A stretch of 64,000 nucleotides of DNA from Anarhynchus alexandrinus (GCA_008711295.1 VUYV01000011.1:2229980-2293979), one strand, 5' to 3'; positions 1 through 13,518 are shown, counted from the stretch's first letter. Notes: generated by a model not told the origin, from the letters alone. A program made the numbers and translations.

Positions 1-3000
1 ATCTCCATTTGAAGGATTTCAGAGGAAACATATGAATCTGCCAAGGTAATCTTTTACGTCTTCAGCTGCAGACGCTGCTGATAAATCAGACAACATGAGG
101 GGAGGGGAGAGAGTGATAAAGGAAAGTACAGCACAAAAAGCTCTAGAAACAAAATATAAATAAATAAATAAATGAACATGTTAATCATTTTTTTATCAAC
201 AGATATTTTGGTTCAAGTTCCAAATCTAATATTTGGCACAGCAAAGATGAAACAGTCCTAGAACTGGATGAAAAGCACCCAGCAGTGAATAGGAAAGTAG
301 CTAACTACTTACTGCCAGTCTTGCTAGAAGAGCTTTTAACTAGCACCTGGGATGCACTTTCTTTCATCTGTATGGATTAATTTCCCCCACTGCAGTGCTG
401 TCCAGCATTTTAAATAGGGGCAAGAGAAGATCAGCTGTAGCAGGCATTATTCACCAGTAAAACAGGTGTAATCATGTTCATCATTTAAACGTCTTCATTC
501 TATTAGTTTCATAATAAGCTTTTAATGATTTCTTCAATAAAAGACTCAAAGACCAAACCCTACAAGTTGAAGAGCGCTCCATTGTCCCGCCAAGCCGTTT
601 TCTCTACCATCGATCGCAAAGATAAAAATCAATCGTAGCTAAGCAGGGTGAAGTTAAAAATAAATTGCATGGATTGATTTCTGTTAAGACCTTTGGCTCC
701 TACTTAAAAAATGAAGGAAAGACATTTATATTTGAACATGGTGTATTTAGCTTCTATGAAAATAAAGAGAAGGCTCTAGACCAGGAAATCAAAGTTTAAT
801 TTCTCCCCTCCTTATCTTGTTTCACTGCTGAGAAGTTTCATATTAAAAAAACCACAACACCCTTTTCCTTTCTTTATTCCTGGGGAAATTTATGATTTAT
901 TTAAGTTATTAAACTGACAGCTTGAGAACTGAGGTCAAGAATCCATATGAATTGGCATAACATCAGCTGTGATTGCTGGTTGATGTCTACTCACCTGATA
1001 ACTGACTTCGATTCAGCAAATACGCTCATTTAGCCTAGCCTTAAATACCCAATAAACCTGAGACATACACTCATGCGCTAAACATAAGCACTTCCAAGTT
1101 TTCCTAAAAAAACACAGTTTCAACCAGTAATAGTAATAAACTACTTCTCTGAGCTAAGCTTAGACAAATTCAGCTTATAGAATTAGGAACTCTTTTTTCC
1201 CCTCTATAAAACCTCAAAGAGAAATGTCCTCCTACCCCAGTTCTAAGGCTATAAATAATAAATATTTTTCTTTTTACTGAGTCTGAAAAAAAAATTCTCA
1301 TAAACATATCTCCTTTGATAAAAATGGAATTTGACTCAAGATTTTTAAAAAAAGGCATTTTCTACAAAAGCCATTTTCCATCAAATGACTTCACCTGAAA
1401 TTTTTGGACACGCTCTGATGAGACTCCAGGCATTCAAAATAGGCAATATTATCCATCAGTTCTATAAGAAGCTATCAGTGATTGTGGGTGAATACTGACA
1501 TCTGTGTATGTTTTAAGGAGACTTGCTGATGCAAAAGAAGGCTGAATTGGTTCAATGGATTTTGGCAGAAGTGTTTGCTCCTCTGAGCCAGAGGAATTAT
1601 TCAGATGTGTGTTGTAAGAGTCCCACTTAGCTGCATCACATAACATCTGGAGAAATTCTGGTTTTGCTTATTCTCACTCACACTAGTGAGCAGGCTGAGA
1701 TGCTGCCCTGCTGTGCCACTCTGAATTAAGCAGAAGTCTTCTAAGTACAAAATCACTTCAGAGGATGAAAGAGAGCTAGACACATGATTGATATCAAAGA
1801 ACATTTTGACTTAAACTTTTCACTTTCCACATGGAATTCCTGCCATCTATAAGAACTGCAGCTGCTCCCACACTGCTGCATGTGCAAGCTGGGAGCAATC
1901 ACCATCCGCTGCCCCTAAATGGCAATGCCATCAGACCCCATCTCATTCAGGAGGATTATAAACCAGAGCCAGGACTCTCTCTCTCTTCCCAGCTCCCCTC
2001 ACACTCCTTCCTTCGTTCATCCCATCAACCTCAAAGAGAAAGGGCAATCACCAGAGCAGCTTAGCTTTTTGGACATGGGACCGTCATTCGTTCCAGCACA
2101 ACCTGACCTGAAACAATCTGGAGTCAAGAGAGAGCTGTGCAGTTCCCAGGCTTCCCAGGAGACTGAATCACAAATGAAATGGCATAGAAAGCTGCCAAGA
2201 AAACTTCCCAAGAGAAAAAATGGCAGGAGGGCCAGGTGAGAGACAAGATCCTCTTATGAATTCCAGTCTGCAGTTAAACACCTTGACAAATTATGCCATA
2301 GGGGTGGAAAAGGAAAAGGGCACCCACATTCCTACTATTTAAAAGCCTTGGAAAGTGATAATGTACTGTCTCTCGGTATGCCTCTCTGGTTAATGGCACA
2401 AAGAACTTCCCATTTAAAGTGGAAACGGAGCAGGGTCTGAAGCAAACAGCCAGCCCTTTTCAGTCAGAGCTTGCAGGTGTCATTCCTTGTCCTTATGAGG
2501 TGAGACCATCAGCCAAAGGCAGATCTGAGAGTGTTCATCTCCAAAGGCATTTCTTTGGCATATTAGAGAAAACAGGTGTCATCCCCAAAGTAAAACCAGG
2601 TATCAGCTTCTAAATCTCAGAGAAGTCTTCCATGCCCAGTAGCTTTGTCATTGCCATGGAAAGTGCTGAAATTTCAAGCTACGTTTCAGAGTGACTTCAG
2701 CTGCACTCTGTTGGGATAGCAGAGTCTGCAACATCCCAAAGAAAAATAAAGACATAAAACCCAATCAAGATAGTATTGATCACCCATCCACACATCTCTG
2801 CACTGACTTACAGCCAGTTCAAATCAAAAAAGGCCAAACTTACCCTGAGGGTCTCCAAGCACTGACGGAGACAGAAGCTTAAGGGAGGAATGGGGACAGT
2901 GTTAACTGGATGCTGAACTAGACTGGTATAACGTCTGGGAGGAAAGTCACACACTGAAGGATTTACACAAGGAAAACCAACAAGATTAATAGAGGGAGAA

Positions 3001-5755
3001 AATATATTTTATGAGACCTACAGCTATAACTGAGGGAAAAAAAAAGAAAGGATCATTTTCAGAGACAAATTCCTTACTCAAGTTCCTTAGAATCTCGTGA
3101 GTGTGCCCAAAAGCTTATCTGTCCCTTTTCTAACTCTATTAATTCATTAAAAATACTACCTCTCCCTGTAAACTTTGTCTCGCCTACATCCTTGGGCCAC
3201 CAGTGCTGTAACAGCAGTACTGCCAGCAGTCTTCACGCCACACATTCTGAAGAGTTTCATCATTATTCTTGTCCCTCTCCTGATACCTAGGGTTCTGCGT
3301 GAAAATACAGTCCTTACATGGGTCTGCACCAGTGCACTGGGAATGTCATCCGTCCCCGCTAGCAGCCAGGCTGGTCCAACACTGGAATGCAGCCACCCAG
3401 CAGAACCACTGAGCTATTGCACCTCAGATAGCTTGCACATAACCTTTGGGTAACTGGGAACAACTACTTTAACTTAGCAATAATTAGCTCCCTATGACAG
3501 CTGTAGGTCCGTCCAGAAGAACATTGCTTTCTACGGAAACCACAGTCCCAGAGCAAAGGCGATTTCCAACGAACACACTGCCGTATTCATACCCCCTTAG
3601 GAGTTCTCATACCACCACAAATAAGCAACACTGTACTGAGACTTTTTTGGCCCAGACTGTCCTCACTCCCTGCAATAAGTGATGACATTTGCTCATGCTT
3701 TCTTGCATTTTCAGTGGAAAGGTTTCATCTGTGGGCAAGGAAACCTACACAGATCATTCCTGCTCTTCTCTTTAGTCTTTAAAGAACTAAGTAGCACTGA
3801 TGCTACTTATTTACTTATAAGAAAATAACAAGTTTTTCTCCAAACAATGCTTTCTCACTCAAAACAGAATTTCCTGAAAAAAAATCCCCATTTTCATTAA
3901 AGTCTATTGCATTTTAGACTCTTTTCAGCAACCTGAGCAATTCCATTAGAAACCCTGATACAAGACTTGCTTGAAAAATGTTTTTCTGAGGATTCTCACT
4001 GTGATTTATTTTTACCATAGAAACTCTCCAAAATATCAATACACTAGATTCATACATAAAACAAAAGACTGTCTGTTGTGGTATCCTTGACCCCTGGATC
4101 TTACAATGTAGGCTCTGCACATGAGAACACCGCAGCAGTTCAGGTAATTGTCAGGAAGTCAAATCTTATAGGCAGTTGCAGGTTGTCTCTGCACCTAAGT
4201 TTAGAAAGTGATGCTATCTCAGTAGTAGCGAGTACTAAAAGGCACCAATGAGGAAAAGTGTGGTACAACTAGTAGAGAATGGCATATTACAGCTGTAATG
4301 GTAAAAGTATGGGCTCCACGACTGCACAGCTATATAATTGAACACAACTGACACTGATCTTAATGGCAAAGTTACTCATCAAATTAGCTCCTTTTTGGCA
4401 TAGTAAATAAATTCAGACATATTCCAAGGTTTTCTCACAAATAAATGACCTGCTTTTCAAGCTGTCAGAATTTTAAGTATTAACCATGAAAGGAGATGAT
4501 GATACTGGCTCCTGGCTACATCAGAGCAATCCTACAAACTGAACAAAAACTCGTACCCACAACAGAGGGCAGGATTTTCTCTTAATGTATCAATTTATGC
4601 AGAATCATCTAATCTTAGTGATGTGTTAGGCATTCTTTAACTACTGATCAATCAAATAGAAAGTCAATCAATAAATTCAGTGATCACCTACTGCTTTATT
4701 CATAAGAATTCTTCCCTACTCTCTCTTAGTAGCAATTTCTTCCTTCCTTCATTACCTTTTACATTTTTCATCATGTGCTATGTTATTTATCTCCTTTGCC
4801 TGGTAACCAGTCCGAGTCTTTTCAAACATTCTTCATGGGTAAGTTTTTTTTCAAGTATAGGATCATTCTAATTTTCTTTCTTTGCACTGCAGTTCTGCAA
4901 GATCCTTTCAGAAGTGCTGCACAACAGCATTCCACATGATAAGGAATCATTGATTTATAATGCCACTATAACATTTTCCGTATTCTTCTTTCCCCTATCC
5001 ATTATGCACCATAGCATCACATTTGCTTTGAGTGCTCAGTTACACAGGTTAATGCTTCCCAAGAATCTTACACTACAGGCCTGTTCATCAACTTGATTAG
5101 AATGGATATTCACTAGCAAATAACTGTATGCAGATAATCTAAAATGTTGATATCAATAGCTGGCATTCATCTTCCGTAATTTTAGCTGTCAAAAAGTTAG
5201 GAGTCTTCTCTAAGCTGTACTTAAGCTCCTTCTAATATTAATGAGAAAGCCATATTCAGAGAGAGACCTATCTCACCCTGCAATAGGTGCAATAGAAGAA
5301 GATAAATTGCCCCTGAAGGTTTTGATCTCTCCACTTACTTTAGAGGAACACAGACTACTGCTTTAGACTAAAAATCTACTGTTTTCATGACAAAAGTTAA
5401 AAGAAATGAGTTCCTCTGTCTATTCCAAGACATTACTTCTGATTTGTTCCAGCACAGACGGATCAGAACTCATGCACCCATCCTTTAGGCAGCTATTAAA
5501 CCTCACCAGGTTCTTAACATTTAATTTGATATTTATTTATTCATCTCTCTCTAATATTTGAAATTCAAAAGAGCTGGCTCCTGTATTTCTGCCCAAGATT
5601 ATCCAGACGGAATGATATGCATGAGACATTGCACACACAGCCAATCTGACACATCCCATAATAGGCAGCTACATCACGTGGCTTGTGAGACTAATACATC
5701 CAGGACATATCAGTACCCCTACATATGTACCGAGCAAACACCCTGCACAGCCCAT

Positions 5756-5888
5756 CGACCGTACGCTGGACACGCTGGATTTAGCACACCTTCAGCTCAG
5801 AGAGGTGTGCGCTGAGAACCTGAAGTGTCCGCGTGTTACGCGAGCGCTGCGTGGGCTCAATCCATCCCGGTTTCTGCAGCCGCTTACG
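5756..5888. promoter_or_regulatory. Intronic CpG-dense patch
   Basis: Fourteen CpG dinucleotides in 133 bases, against a CpG-poor surrounding intron. It includes clusters such as TCCGCGTGTTACGCGAGCGC. A hairpin with an 8-bp stem (GCACACCT at 5784-5791 with AGGTGTGC at 5803-5810) lies inside. No splice-bounded exon or recognisable protein was found, so a small unmethylated regulatory element is one reading. Confidence 0.5.
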
Positions 5889-6166
5889 ACAGGCTGCTGG
5901 ATGCTCAGAAATCATGCAAGTGTGATACAAAAAAGCGATAGGCAACGTGTGTAAGGGAGAGTCTGTTGCCCAAAGCAGCAGAAATATTCAGTGTGTACAT
6001 ACAACATTTTTTTAAATGTGTGGGTATATGATTTTCACTTCAAACACCCATTAATCTACAATAAAACATTGCAAAGGATAGTCAAGGCACTTGAAGTATT
6101 ATATATACATACATGCATGTGTCTGTATAGACACAAACACACACTTTTTTTGTTTTAATTTGAAGC

Positions 6167-6204
6167 AATTAGCAGCTATTAGCTTGTGCCACTCGCTGCT
6201 AATT
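6167..6204. promoter_or_regulatory. Perfect inverted repeat with homeodomain-type cores
   Basis: AATTAGCAGC at 6167-6176 and its exact reverse complement GCTGCTAATT at 6195-6204, with an 18-nt spacer. The AATTAG/CTAATT cores suit paired homeodomain binding. The flanking text is complex and non-repetitive, as in conserved non-coding DNA. Confidence 0.4.
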
Positions 6205-7757
6205 TGAGGCAGAGGAATGCGCACGCCAGGTGGATACCCTCACTGCAAGCCCGACTTTCTAAAACAGAGCAGCCTTGTTTTAACACAGGTGGGAGCTGTG
6301 GAATGAGAAACGTCTGTAAGGCCTCATGCTAGCCTTAAAGAATTGTATGTTCCACAATACCCTCAGCCACAGACACAAACCGACAGATGAAGAGAGTTTC
6401 TATAAAATACTCCTCGGAGAGCAGAGCATTTACTGATTGGAAAGCCATTGCCTCTAGTGAAATCATGACTTACTAAGTTGCACAAGCTACATTCTCAGTG
6501 TTTTCTAGCAGCAGGTGTCCCCATGATGCCGAAGTGGTAACAGGCTGGGTTTCACGGGGGAATGAGGGGAGCTGTGGCTGCCATAGCAATCAGTCATCTC
6601 CAGAGCAGCAGACTTCCCTACTCTCAGGAGAAGTCTGCCAGTGTTACTCAAGTGCATGCAGTTCCCACATTGCAGTCCTCCCAGGTCATGGGGATCCAGT
6701 CCTCCACCTAGTCTCAGCACAGAATTATCAGCCTTCCCACCTAAACTCCCAAGTCTAAGAAAAATTCACAATAAACAGAGCAGAACTTATAATTTGGACA
6801 CTTTCAAGAAAAATGTTCCCCCAAGGAAGTAAAACAGGAGCTTAACATAACACAGTCTTGCTCAAAAAGGGAAGCATATGTCTTTTCTGTACCACCTGGA
6901 TCCAAGCGCCATCTCGTCTCATCTCATCACCCCTCTTCAGCACCGGTGACAAGCAGTTAACATCATCATGTCTGTAATCTCTGTGGCTCCTGAGCTTTAT
7001 ATGACCTGGAATCACTCGCTGCAGCCTGGCTGCCACTTTTCCCCCAAATGGCACATCTTGAGGAAGTGTTCTTCCATAGCGTACTATTCATTCTCACACT
7101 TCCACAGGTATGAAATGGGGAGAGATGGCCTTGTTCCATCCAGCCCATGTATTCCTAGAATATCTCAAAAACAAGTAGTTCCTCATTCGATTTCTGTCAC
7201 TTTCTCCTCATCTCCAAAATCATCATCAACTAGCTGAAAAATTTACAACCCTCTTCCACTTTGAAGTTGCCCTGTAACATCTTTTTCCAATCTGACTGCT
7301 ATTTTACCTCCTACTGCAGATCTTTGTTCGCTCCATTAGCATTACTTGACTGTCAAATCAGCATAAATCTTTCCATTTGTTAAAATGATCACTCACACCT
7401 TTCCTTTATTCTTCTCTCTTCTCTCCAGTTCATCACTAGCTTCTTTGTATTATCCAAGTAGCCACAACAATAGCAACTTAGAGCTTCTGTGAAACCCATG
7501 GACCCTTATGATTATCGATGAATGAACTTTCAAAATACATCAGATTCACCATGAGACAAGTGATGAGCAGAGAGATCACCTGTTTTATCCCAGACTTGTG
7601 GTCTGGCATCACCAATTTATAGCAGGCAGATACAGACTTCCAGCTCTTACGACTTCTGGTCCCATGTACTTGTCCTAAGAATACACCTCCTTTCTTGCAC
7701 AGAACAAATACCTCGCACAGGCAGAATTCACGTCACATTTGTATCAAGCCAACATAC

Positions 7758-7876
7758 CTGGATGAAGATATATTCGTCCTGAACAACAAGGGAGCTGATG
7801 TCAATGGAGCGCGAAAATGGCCCACTCCTTTTGGTCTCCGAGCACTCCTGGATCCGACAAGTCAAATAGTGGGTGT
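7758..7876 (-). CDS. SORCS3: SORCS3 internal exon (VPS10 domain, fourth exon in window)
   Basis: This 119-nt exon completes a His codon (C from the previous exon + AC) and encodes 39 residues, starting THYLTCRIQECSETKRSGPF and ending DEYIFIQ. The two cysteines (positions 6 and 11) are conserved in the family and probably form a disulfide. The run RSIDISSLVVQDEYIFIQ is the best evidence in the window for SORCS3 over SORCS1, which differs clearly here as I remember it. The acceptor is CCCATTACAG, with an unusually short pyrimidine run, and the donor is CAG followed by GTATGT. The end phase is 0. Together with the two preceding exons it makes 258 nt (86 codons), so losing all three would keep the frame while losing any one alone would not. 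The next exon, expected to begin with the V-T/TSG segment, was not found in 1-7757. Confidence 0.93.
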
Positions 7877-10800
7877 CTGTAATGGGAGAATACGTGCACA
7901 TGAGAAATGCCCTGAAAATGTTGTCTGAAAATGTCACCAGCAGCTTGAAAGAAGGTCTCTGAAGGGAAGTCTTAACCTCATCTCCACATCTCCAACTATC
8001 TAGACGTTATTGCATGATTTACCTCCGGCCTTTAAAACTGTAACTGCTCTCTGGAGTCATGAATTCATCACACTTCTACACCCACCATTCCCTTCTCTGT
8101 TGTGCGGATAGCCCTCAGGCGACTGAATTTGAACCATAAGTGGAGGGTACAAATCATAAATGCATCAGAAAACTGATGATGAGACCATATGGAGCAGAAG
8201 AAGATTGCAAAAGGCCCCAGGTAGAATTTATCAATTTCACTGCCCTGCTGGGAATTATATCCCCATCCTCCCCTGAAACACCCGAGCCTTGATGACTGTT
8301 TTAATTGCAGTAGTAACACACAAGGAGAAAAAAAAGTCCAAACTAGCACTTATAAGTTTAACTTATTTTGCTGTGAAAATGACAAGCATCTCCCAAAACT
8401 AAGTCTTTAGAGCCAACATAGGCTAGGTATGATAACGCCATGGACATGAAATAGCACAACCAGCTGAAGAGTCCCAACAGTAGTTATACGCACTGCAAGA
8501 GGCATCAAATGCTTCTGTCTAGAGAGAAGATGAGAAGACCATCACACTAATGGGATGCCTTGACAGTCCTTGGCATTGCTTGAGAGAAGGAACAGGACTG
8601 GCAGAAGAACATGAAGAAGACATAAGGCAAAGGCAGACATACAGAAAGTTGCTCGGAGTGGCAAGAAGAGACGTGCTCACCGCCAGCAAGTCGGCAGGGG
8701 TTATAGGGGATTAAGCGTTACTTCACTCAGGCTAAGAAAGGATCTCATGAAACAGAACAATCAAAGCACTGTGTCTCTGGATGTATGTAATCTAAATATG
8801 CCATCTCTGCCTTTCAACTGCTCTTCTGAAAACTGCAAATTAGGGAGAAAATGAAAATACAACTAAGATGACGGCTGCAGTGATAAAAGGGTCATATCTT
8901 TTACACTGCGGCACTTCTACAGGCTTCTTAGATTCATGCACTTGTTTGCTTTTCTACAAAGGGTGAGCACAGACCATCAAGGAAGAAAACAGTGAGTTCA
9001 TAAGGGCTGGGGTCAGCCTGGTGCAGTGATTTTAGTTCACAGCCGCACCTATTAACAAGGATCTTGTCAAACTGAGCCTAAAAGGATAAAAGGGAAGTTT
9101 AGAAGGACAGTAACTAGCCTAGCAAAGCTGCTTAGAGGATTCTCCATCCCATAAAACCTGCTATTGTCCTTAGTCTGTGTCTTTCTGGTGACAGCAAAAT
9201 GTGGTTCAGTGGAAAGCCCTGGGGGGCACAACTGAAATCCTCTGACACTCAGCTAACCACGTTCCCAGATTCAAAGACAAAATTCACAAACTGGCAGTTT
9301 CCCCTTCCATAGCTTTGTCCCACCAACAGACTCTTAAGAATGCAAATCGAATGCAAGTCAGAGGCACTGATAACAAGAATAATATTTTTTAAAAAGATAG
9401 TGTCTGAAAAAAAGTCACAAACTACAACCAAGCTTTAATCTAATAAAGGTTCATGCCCAGTGGCATGACTGAAGGTCCATGTTTAAAGGCTGCAGAGACC
9501 TGGTTCTGGGTTGAGGCACTGGGAATACCAGGTTAATAAGAACAAAGTGGCTGATTTGGAGCAGTCGAATAGGTCTGGCGCAGCAATTAAAATGTAGTCC
9601 CACTGATGATGCTAAAGCAGCAGAAAGTTTTGCTGTTGCCAGTTCAGAGTATCTGGAGGTAATTAAAGCGCATAGTGAAAAATATCTGACCTAGCAATAG
9701 TGCCAAATAACTGGAGTATCACAGTTGAGCTTTCTCCCAGCATAAAATACCAGTAGCAGTAGAGAGGTCGGAGTCTCAGCTGGGATAAATTAAGGCTCTT
9801 CATCAACTGACACATACACACTTGGTCCAGAGCTACTATTCCTCAACGTGGAATCTAAGACATCTTTTCCACGGATAAAAGCAAATTCTCAGAAAACAAC
9901 AAGGTCTTCTATGCTGCCATGCTACCCAAAGTGCTCAGCAGCCTTGACTTGTTCTTTGAGGTAGCACTAAAATTAAGCAGAACAAGGAGGAGAGGTCAGG
10001 AGCCATATTTTTAGAAGCTCATTCCCTCCGGTATGTTCTCCCACACAGTCGCCTGGATATTCTTATCCCTCCAAAAAGGGGATAATTTGCTGCTGCTGAG
10101 TGACAGAATGGGAAGAGGAATAAAAACCTGTCACAAATAAATGCAAATAAATCACAAGTGTTGACATGACAACTAGCTTCCCGCCTGTTGGGAAATGTGT
10201 CATTTTGAGCCTGTTACACCAGCAATCATATATGCTCAAAGAATGGCACCTGATTAATATTCACAGGAAGCTGGTGGTGGAGAAGGGGGGTAGCTCACTA
10301 CCCATTTTCTATTTAGTCTCTTGTTTTTTTATTTTCATATATTTTACAACACAAGGCCTATGAAAGAAAACACATACCAAAAAAAAAATTATCTTCATAT
10401 CTGTCTGCCTTTGGACACAAAAATAAGTTCAAGTCTTACCTTGCTTTCTGCTGCCCCACAAAAAAATAAGAAATAATTCCCTTTAAAATATATTTTAAAA
10501 TCAGGTGAGAACACACAGTTGACACTTTTGTGTGACTGGAAGCAAGAAACGTCCCATGTCCCTGCTCAAGTGTCTTGAAGGGTACGATCCCTTCATGAGC
10601 TATGGTCCCATTTGCAGAGCACATCTTCCCCTATATAGAAAATACAGGGCCCCTCAACAAAAATGTCAAATAAGACAGAAGGGGGCATCCTAACTACCAA
10701 GCTGTTAGCTCCCTCTTCTCTGAAGGGAGTTGATTTTTCAGCCCTATTTTGCACAGCCACAAAGAAAAACGACAGCCACCCAGAGGGGCAGGTGGCACGT

Positions 10801-12536
10801 GCCCATCTATGCCTTTAAAGCCTTACTTACCTTTCACTGGGAGATGCGTGCCTTAAGGAAGGTTTGCCTCTATATCTAGGGATTATTTCCAATTTATATA
10901 TCTTCCCATACAACACCAGCATTAGGGGGTTTGGGTTTTGGGGGGTTTTGGATTCTTTTTATTATGTTCCACTGCAAAAGGAGTTGAGAAGAGCTCCCTA
11001 TTTCCTAGACTGTCTCAAAAACTTCTCGTGCTTGTAACCCAACATCCAGCTACTTTCTCAGCCCATCTGTGAATGAGGCAGTGTGGACACCAAGCAGCCT
11101 GGAAGGTTTGCTGCAGCTCAAATCCCAGCATCCACACGGCCACACAAACCCTTCCTACCAACTTATCTCACTTCAGATGAGGGAATGGCTTTCTTAGATG
11201 CGCAGCCATTTCCCAGTTGAGGACCTCAAAACACCTCCCCATTGCTAATTAACATAGTCTCCCATCTTGAGAATTTGGAGTGTGTTTTTACCCTTTTTAG
11301 AAGTGAAAAAACTGAAGCAACTTCTTGAAAATTGCAGTGATAAACTGCTGAAATAAGCCAAGCTACTAAGTCTCTTCTTTGCCCACCAGTCATGACAGCT
11401 TTGGTGGGAAGCAGGAGCACGAGAGGCTCTCTCTGGTGGGTAACACCCAAAGATGCGGGTCCCTGAAGGGAGACACCGAAACAGTCCAACCTGTCACTGT
11501 GCTGAAGGCTGCAAAGGGCAGACCTACGTGCAGGTTACTGTGACTTACAGAAACGCAGGACAGCAGGGGCTGCTCTTCCTTGGAAGCATTAACAAGCCAG
11601 CTAAAAGCGAGCATGGCTGGTCAGCATGGCTAAGGGGAGAAGGGCCGTTGATGGAGACAAGTTGCATTGGCAAATTGGCTTAGCTTAAGTCAGGTCCCAG
11701 TGCCAAGCAAGACTTAAAATCATAAACTGCCAGTAAAGGTTACCATGGGAGGGAGAAAAAACTAGCTGGCCTTGACAATTTTTCCCCCAAAGGAAAAGAG
11801 GATCTAGAAATGTAGAGAGAACTATAAATTATTCCCAAGGAATTAGTTACCCTGTTTTATCCTTCTGCTTAGGTTTTTTTCCCCCCTCTTTTCCCTTTAA
11901 TTGAAATACTGTTTATTGCACCATATCTGTGAGTGGGGAGAAGATTATCTCACTGAACATCAGAAAGTTTAATATATCTTTCCCAGGAGTGCTGGTGGGT
12001 ACTTGTGTCAGTGTATTTGTAACAGTTCTCTTGCATCCAACCCTGTCCTTGCTGCTGCCTATTACACCCAGGCAGAAGGTACAGTGCCCAAGGCTCCTAC
12101 ATGTTTTTATAATTTAAAAATGCAAGCCTAGATTATTATTCAGCTACAATAGCTCTGCCAAGATGTCAAAAAAACGTGAAAAACTTCATCTGCTACAAAA
12201 GACAGGAACAGATTTATCAGCTAGGCACTGGAATTAGCAACACCTTGCAAATATTTAAGGAGACTGGACACTGGGGCAGACATTTTTTCAGAGACCCTGC
12301 CATTCCTAATGACCGGACAGACAAAACCATGGAGCAAGACGTCTTGGAGGACAGACATCGGAGTGGTGAACAGGACTCCCCACCTCCCAGTACCATGAGC
12401 TTATTGATAGCCTTGACTCATTTATGGATGAATGAGACTCTTAGCACGTCCCACCACCTGTTCCCAGCCACAAAGCATGTTTTAGGCTCCCGTGTCTGAA
12501 TCAGTATTAGAGAGGTTCTTGAGTCCCATTACTGCT

Positions 12537-12555
12537 AAAAAAAAAAAAAAAAAAN
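12537..12555. repeat. Poly-A run ending in a single-N gap
   Basis: Eighteen A followed by N at 12555. A homopolymer is a common cause of an unresolved base or collapsed length. No duplicated flank is seen here. Confidence 0.9.
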
Positions 12556-12591
12556 GTCTAATCCTAAATACCACTTCCCTCCCCCCCTCCC

Positions 12592-12618
12592 TTATTTTAT
12601 TTTATTTTATTTTATTTA
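12592..12618 (+). repeat. (TTTTA)n pentanucleotide repeat
   Basis: About five units of TTTTA, directly after a C-rich tract (12577-12591). Confidence 0.9.
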
Positions 12619-13168
12619 ATAAAAAGCATAGAGGAAAACAGAAGACGAAAGACAAGCACCCTCTCTAGAGGAATCATGCACTTTTCAAGTGGCCGGGGAC
12701 ACTGAAGGCATGGATCCTTGTCCCTGAATTGAACTGAGCAATGGGAATACTCAAATCTGTGTCTGTTAATGCATCAAATAAGTGACTGTGCCCCCAGACT
12801 GACTTAAGAGGCATTAAATCCCTCCCCCCTTTTCCTCGTCGACACTACTGAGCAAAACTTCCATCAGAAACTTTCTGATCAAGAGGAAATAACTGCAGGG
12901 ACCCATCTTCCAGCAGGTGTAAGTGCCTCAGCCATTTCACTGAGAACACGAAGGCCCATTTTGGTTACGCAGCCAACTAGGAGAAAAGTTCAGCCTCCCA
13001 TTCCTAAGTACACAGAGCTGTACCATTTCACACCAGGTGAGGCTATAGCTTTGAGGCAGCTGATGTTTTGTAACACAAACTAATATAGTTTTAAGCCTTA
13101 AAAACTCTAATTGAAGCAACGTGGTTCCTTTGTGCTGTGCTTGGCTGGGAGAGGAGTCACTTTGGTGC

Positions 13169-13239
13169 CGTTCCCCAGCGGGACGTGGCAGCAGGGCCAG
13201 CACAGCCCGCGGGGTCTCGCCTGTGCCGGCTGTCTGCCG
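13169..13239. promoter_or_regulatory. Small CpG-rich patch
   Basis: Eight CpG in 71 bases within otherwise CpG-poor intron. It lies inside an unrecognised 166-codon open frame on the minus strand (12937-13437), whose openness may simply reflect the local base composition. Confidence 0.35.
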
Positions 13240-13518
13240 GGACAGTGGCTTGCAGTAGGCCTGTTTTGCTGACACTACTGGTCTGACTTTCAGTGAAACC
13301 TCAATACCATCAACTGCCAATTTCAAAATGCTGAATTGATACATTAAAACAAGAACGAACAGCAAACCCCCAAGCAAACAAGACCTGAAGGAAGAGAGTT
13401 GTCCGCGAACTGGGGAGACATCTTTCAAACGAAGCATCTACATCCTTGACACATCCAATATTCAAATAGCTGGGTGAGCAAGTTTAAACTTAGTTTGAAA
13501 ACAAACTCTATCAGCAGT

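Larger units (their letters stand above)
1..7757 (-). other. SORCS3: SORCS3 intron downstream of last visible exon (partial)
   Basis: Intron 3' of the fourth exon, cut by the window edge. No further SORCS3 exon was recognised. The stretch 1-5.7 kb is AT-rich with no repeat family that I can name. The interval 5756-5888 is a CpG-dense patch and 6167-6204 is a perfect inverted repeat with AATTAG cores. Open reading frames are short and look like chance. Confidence 0.75.

Noticed and set aside
1170..1358. Minus-strand frame with the words GHFSLR, which also occur later in SorCS proteins
   Set aside because: Only six residues agree. The surrounding residues, splice sites and exon order do not fit, so this is coincidence.
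10925..10951. G/T-rich stretch as a G-quadruplex or telomere-like repeat
   Set aside because: It has only three G runs of three or more plus one GG, and no regular unit, so it does not meet the usual motif.
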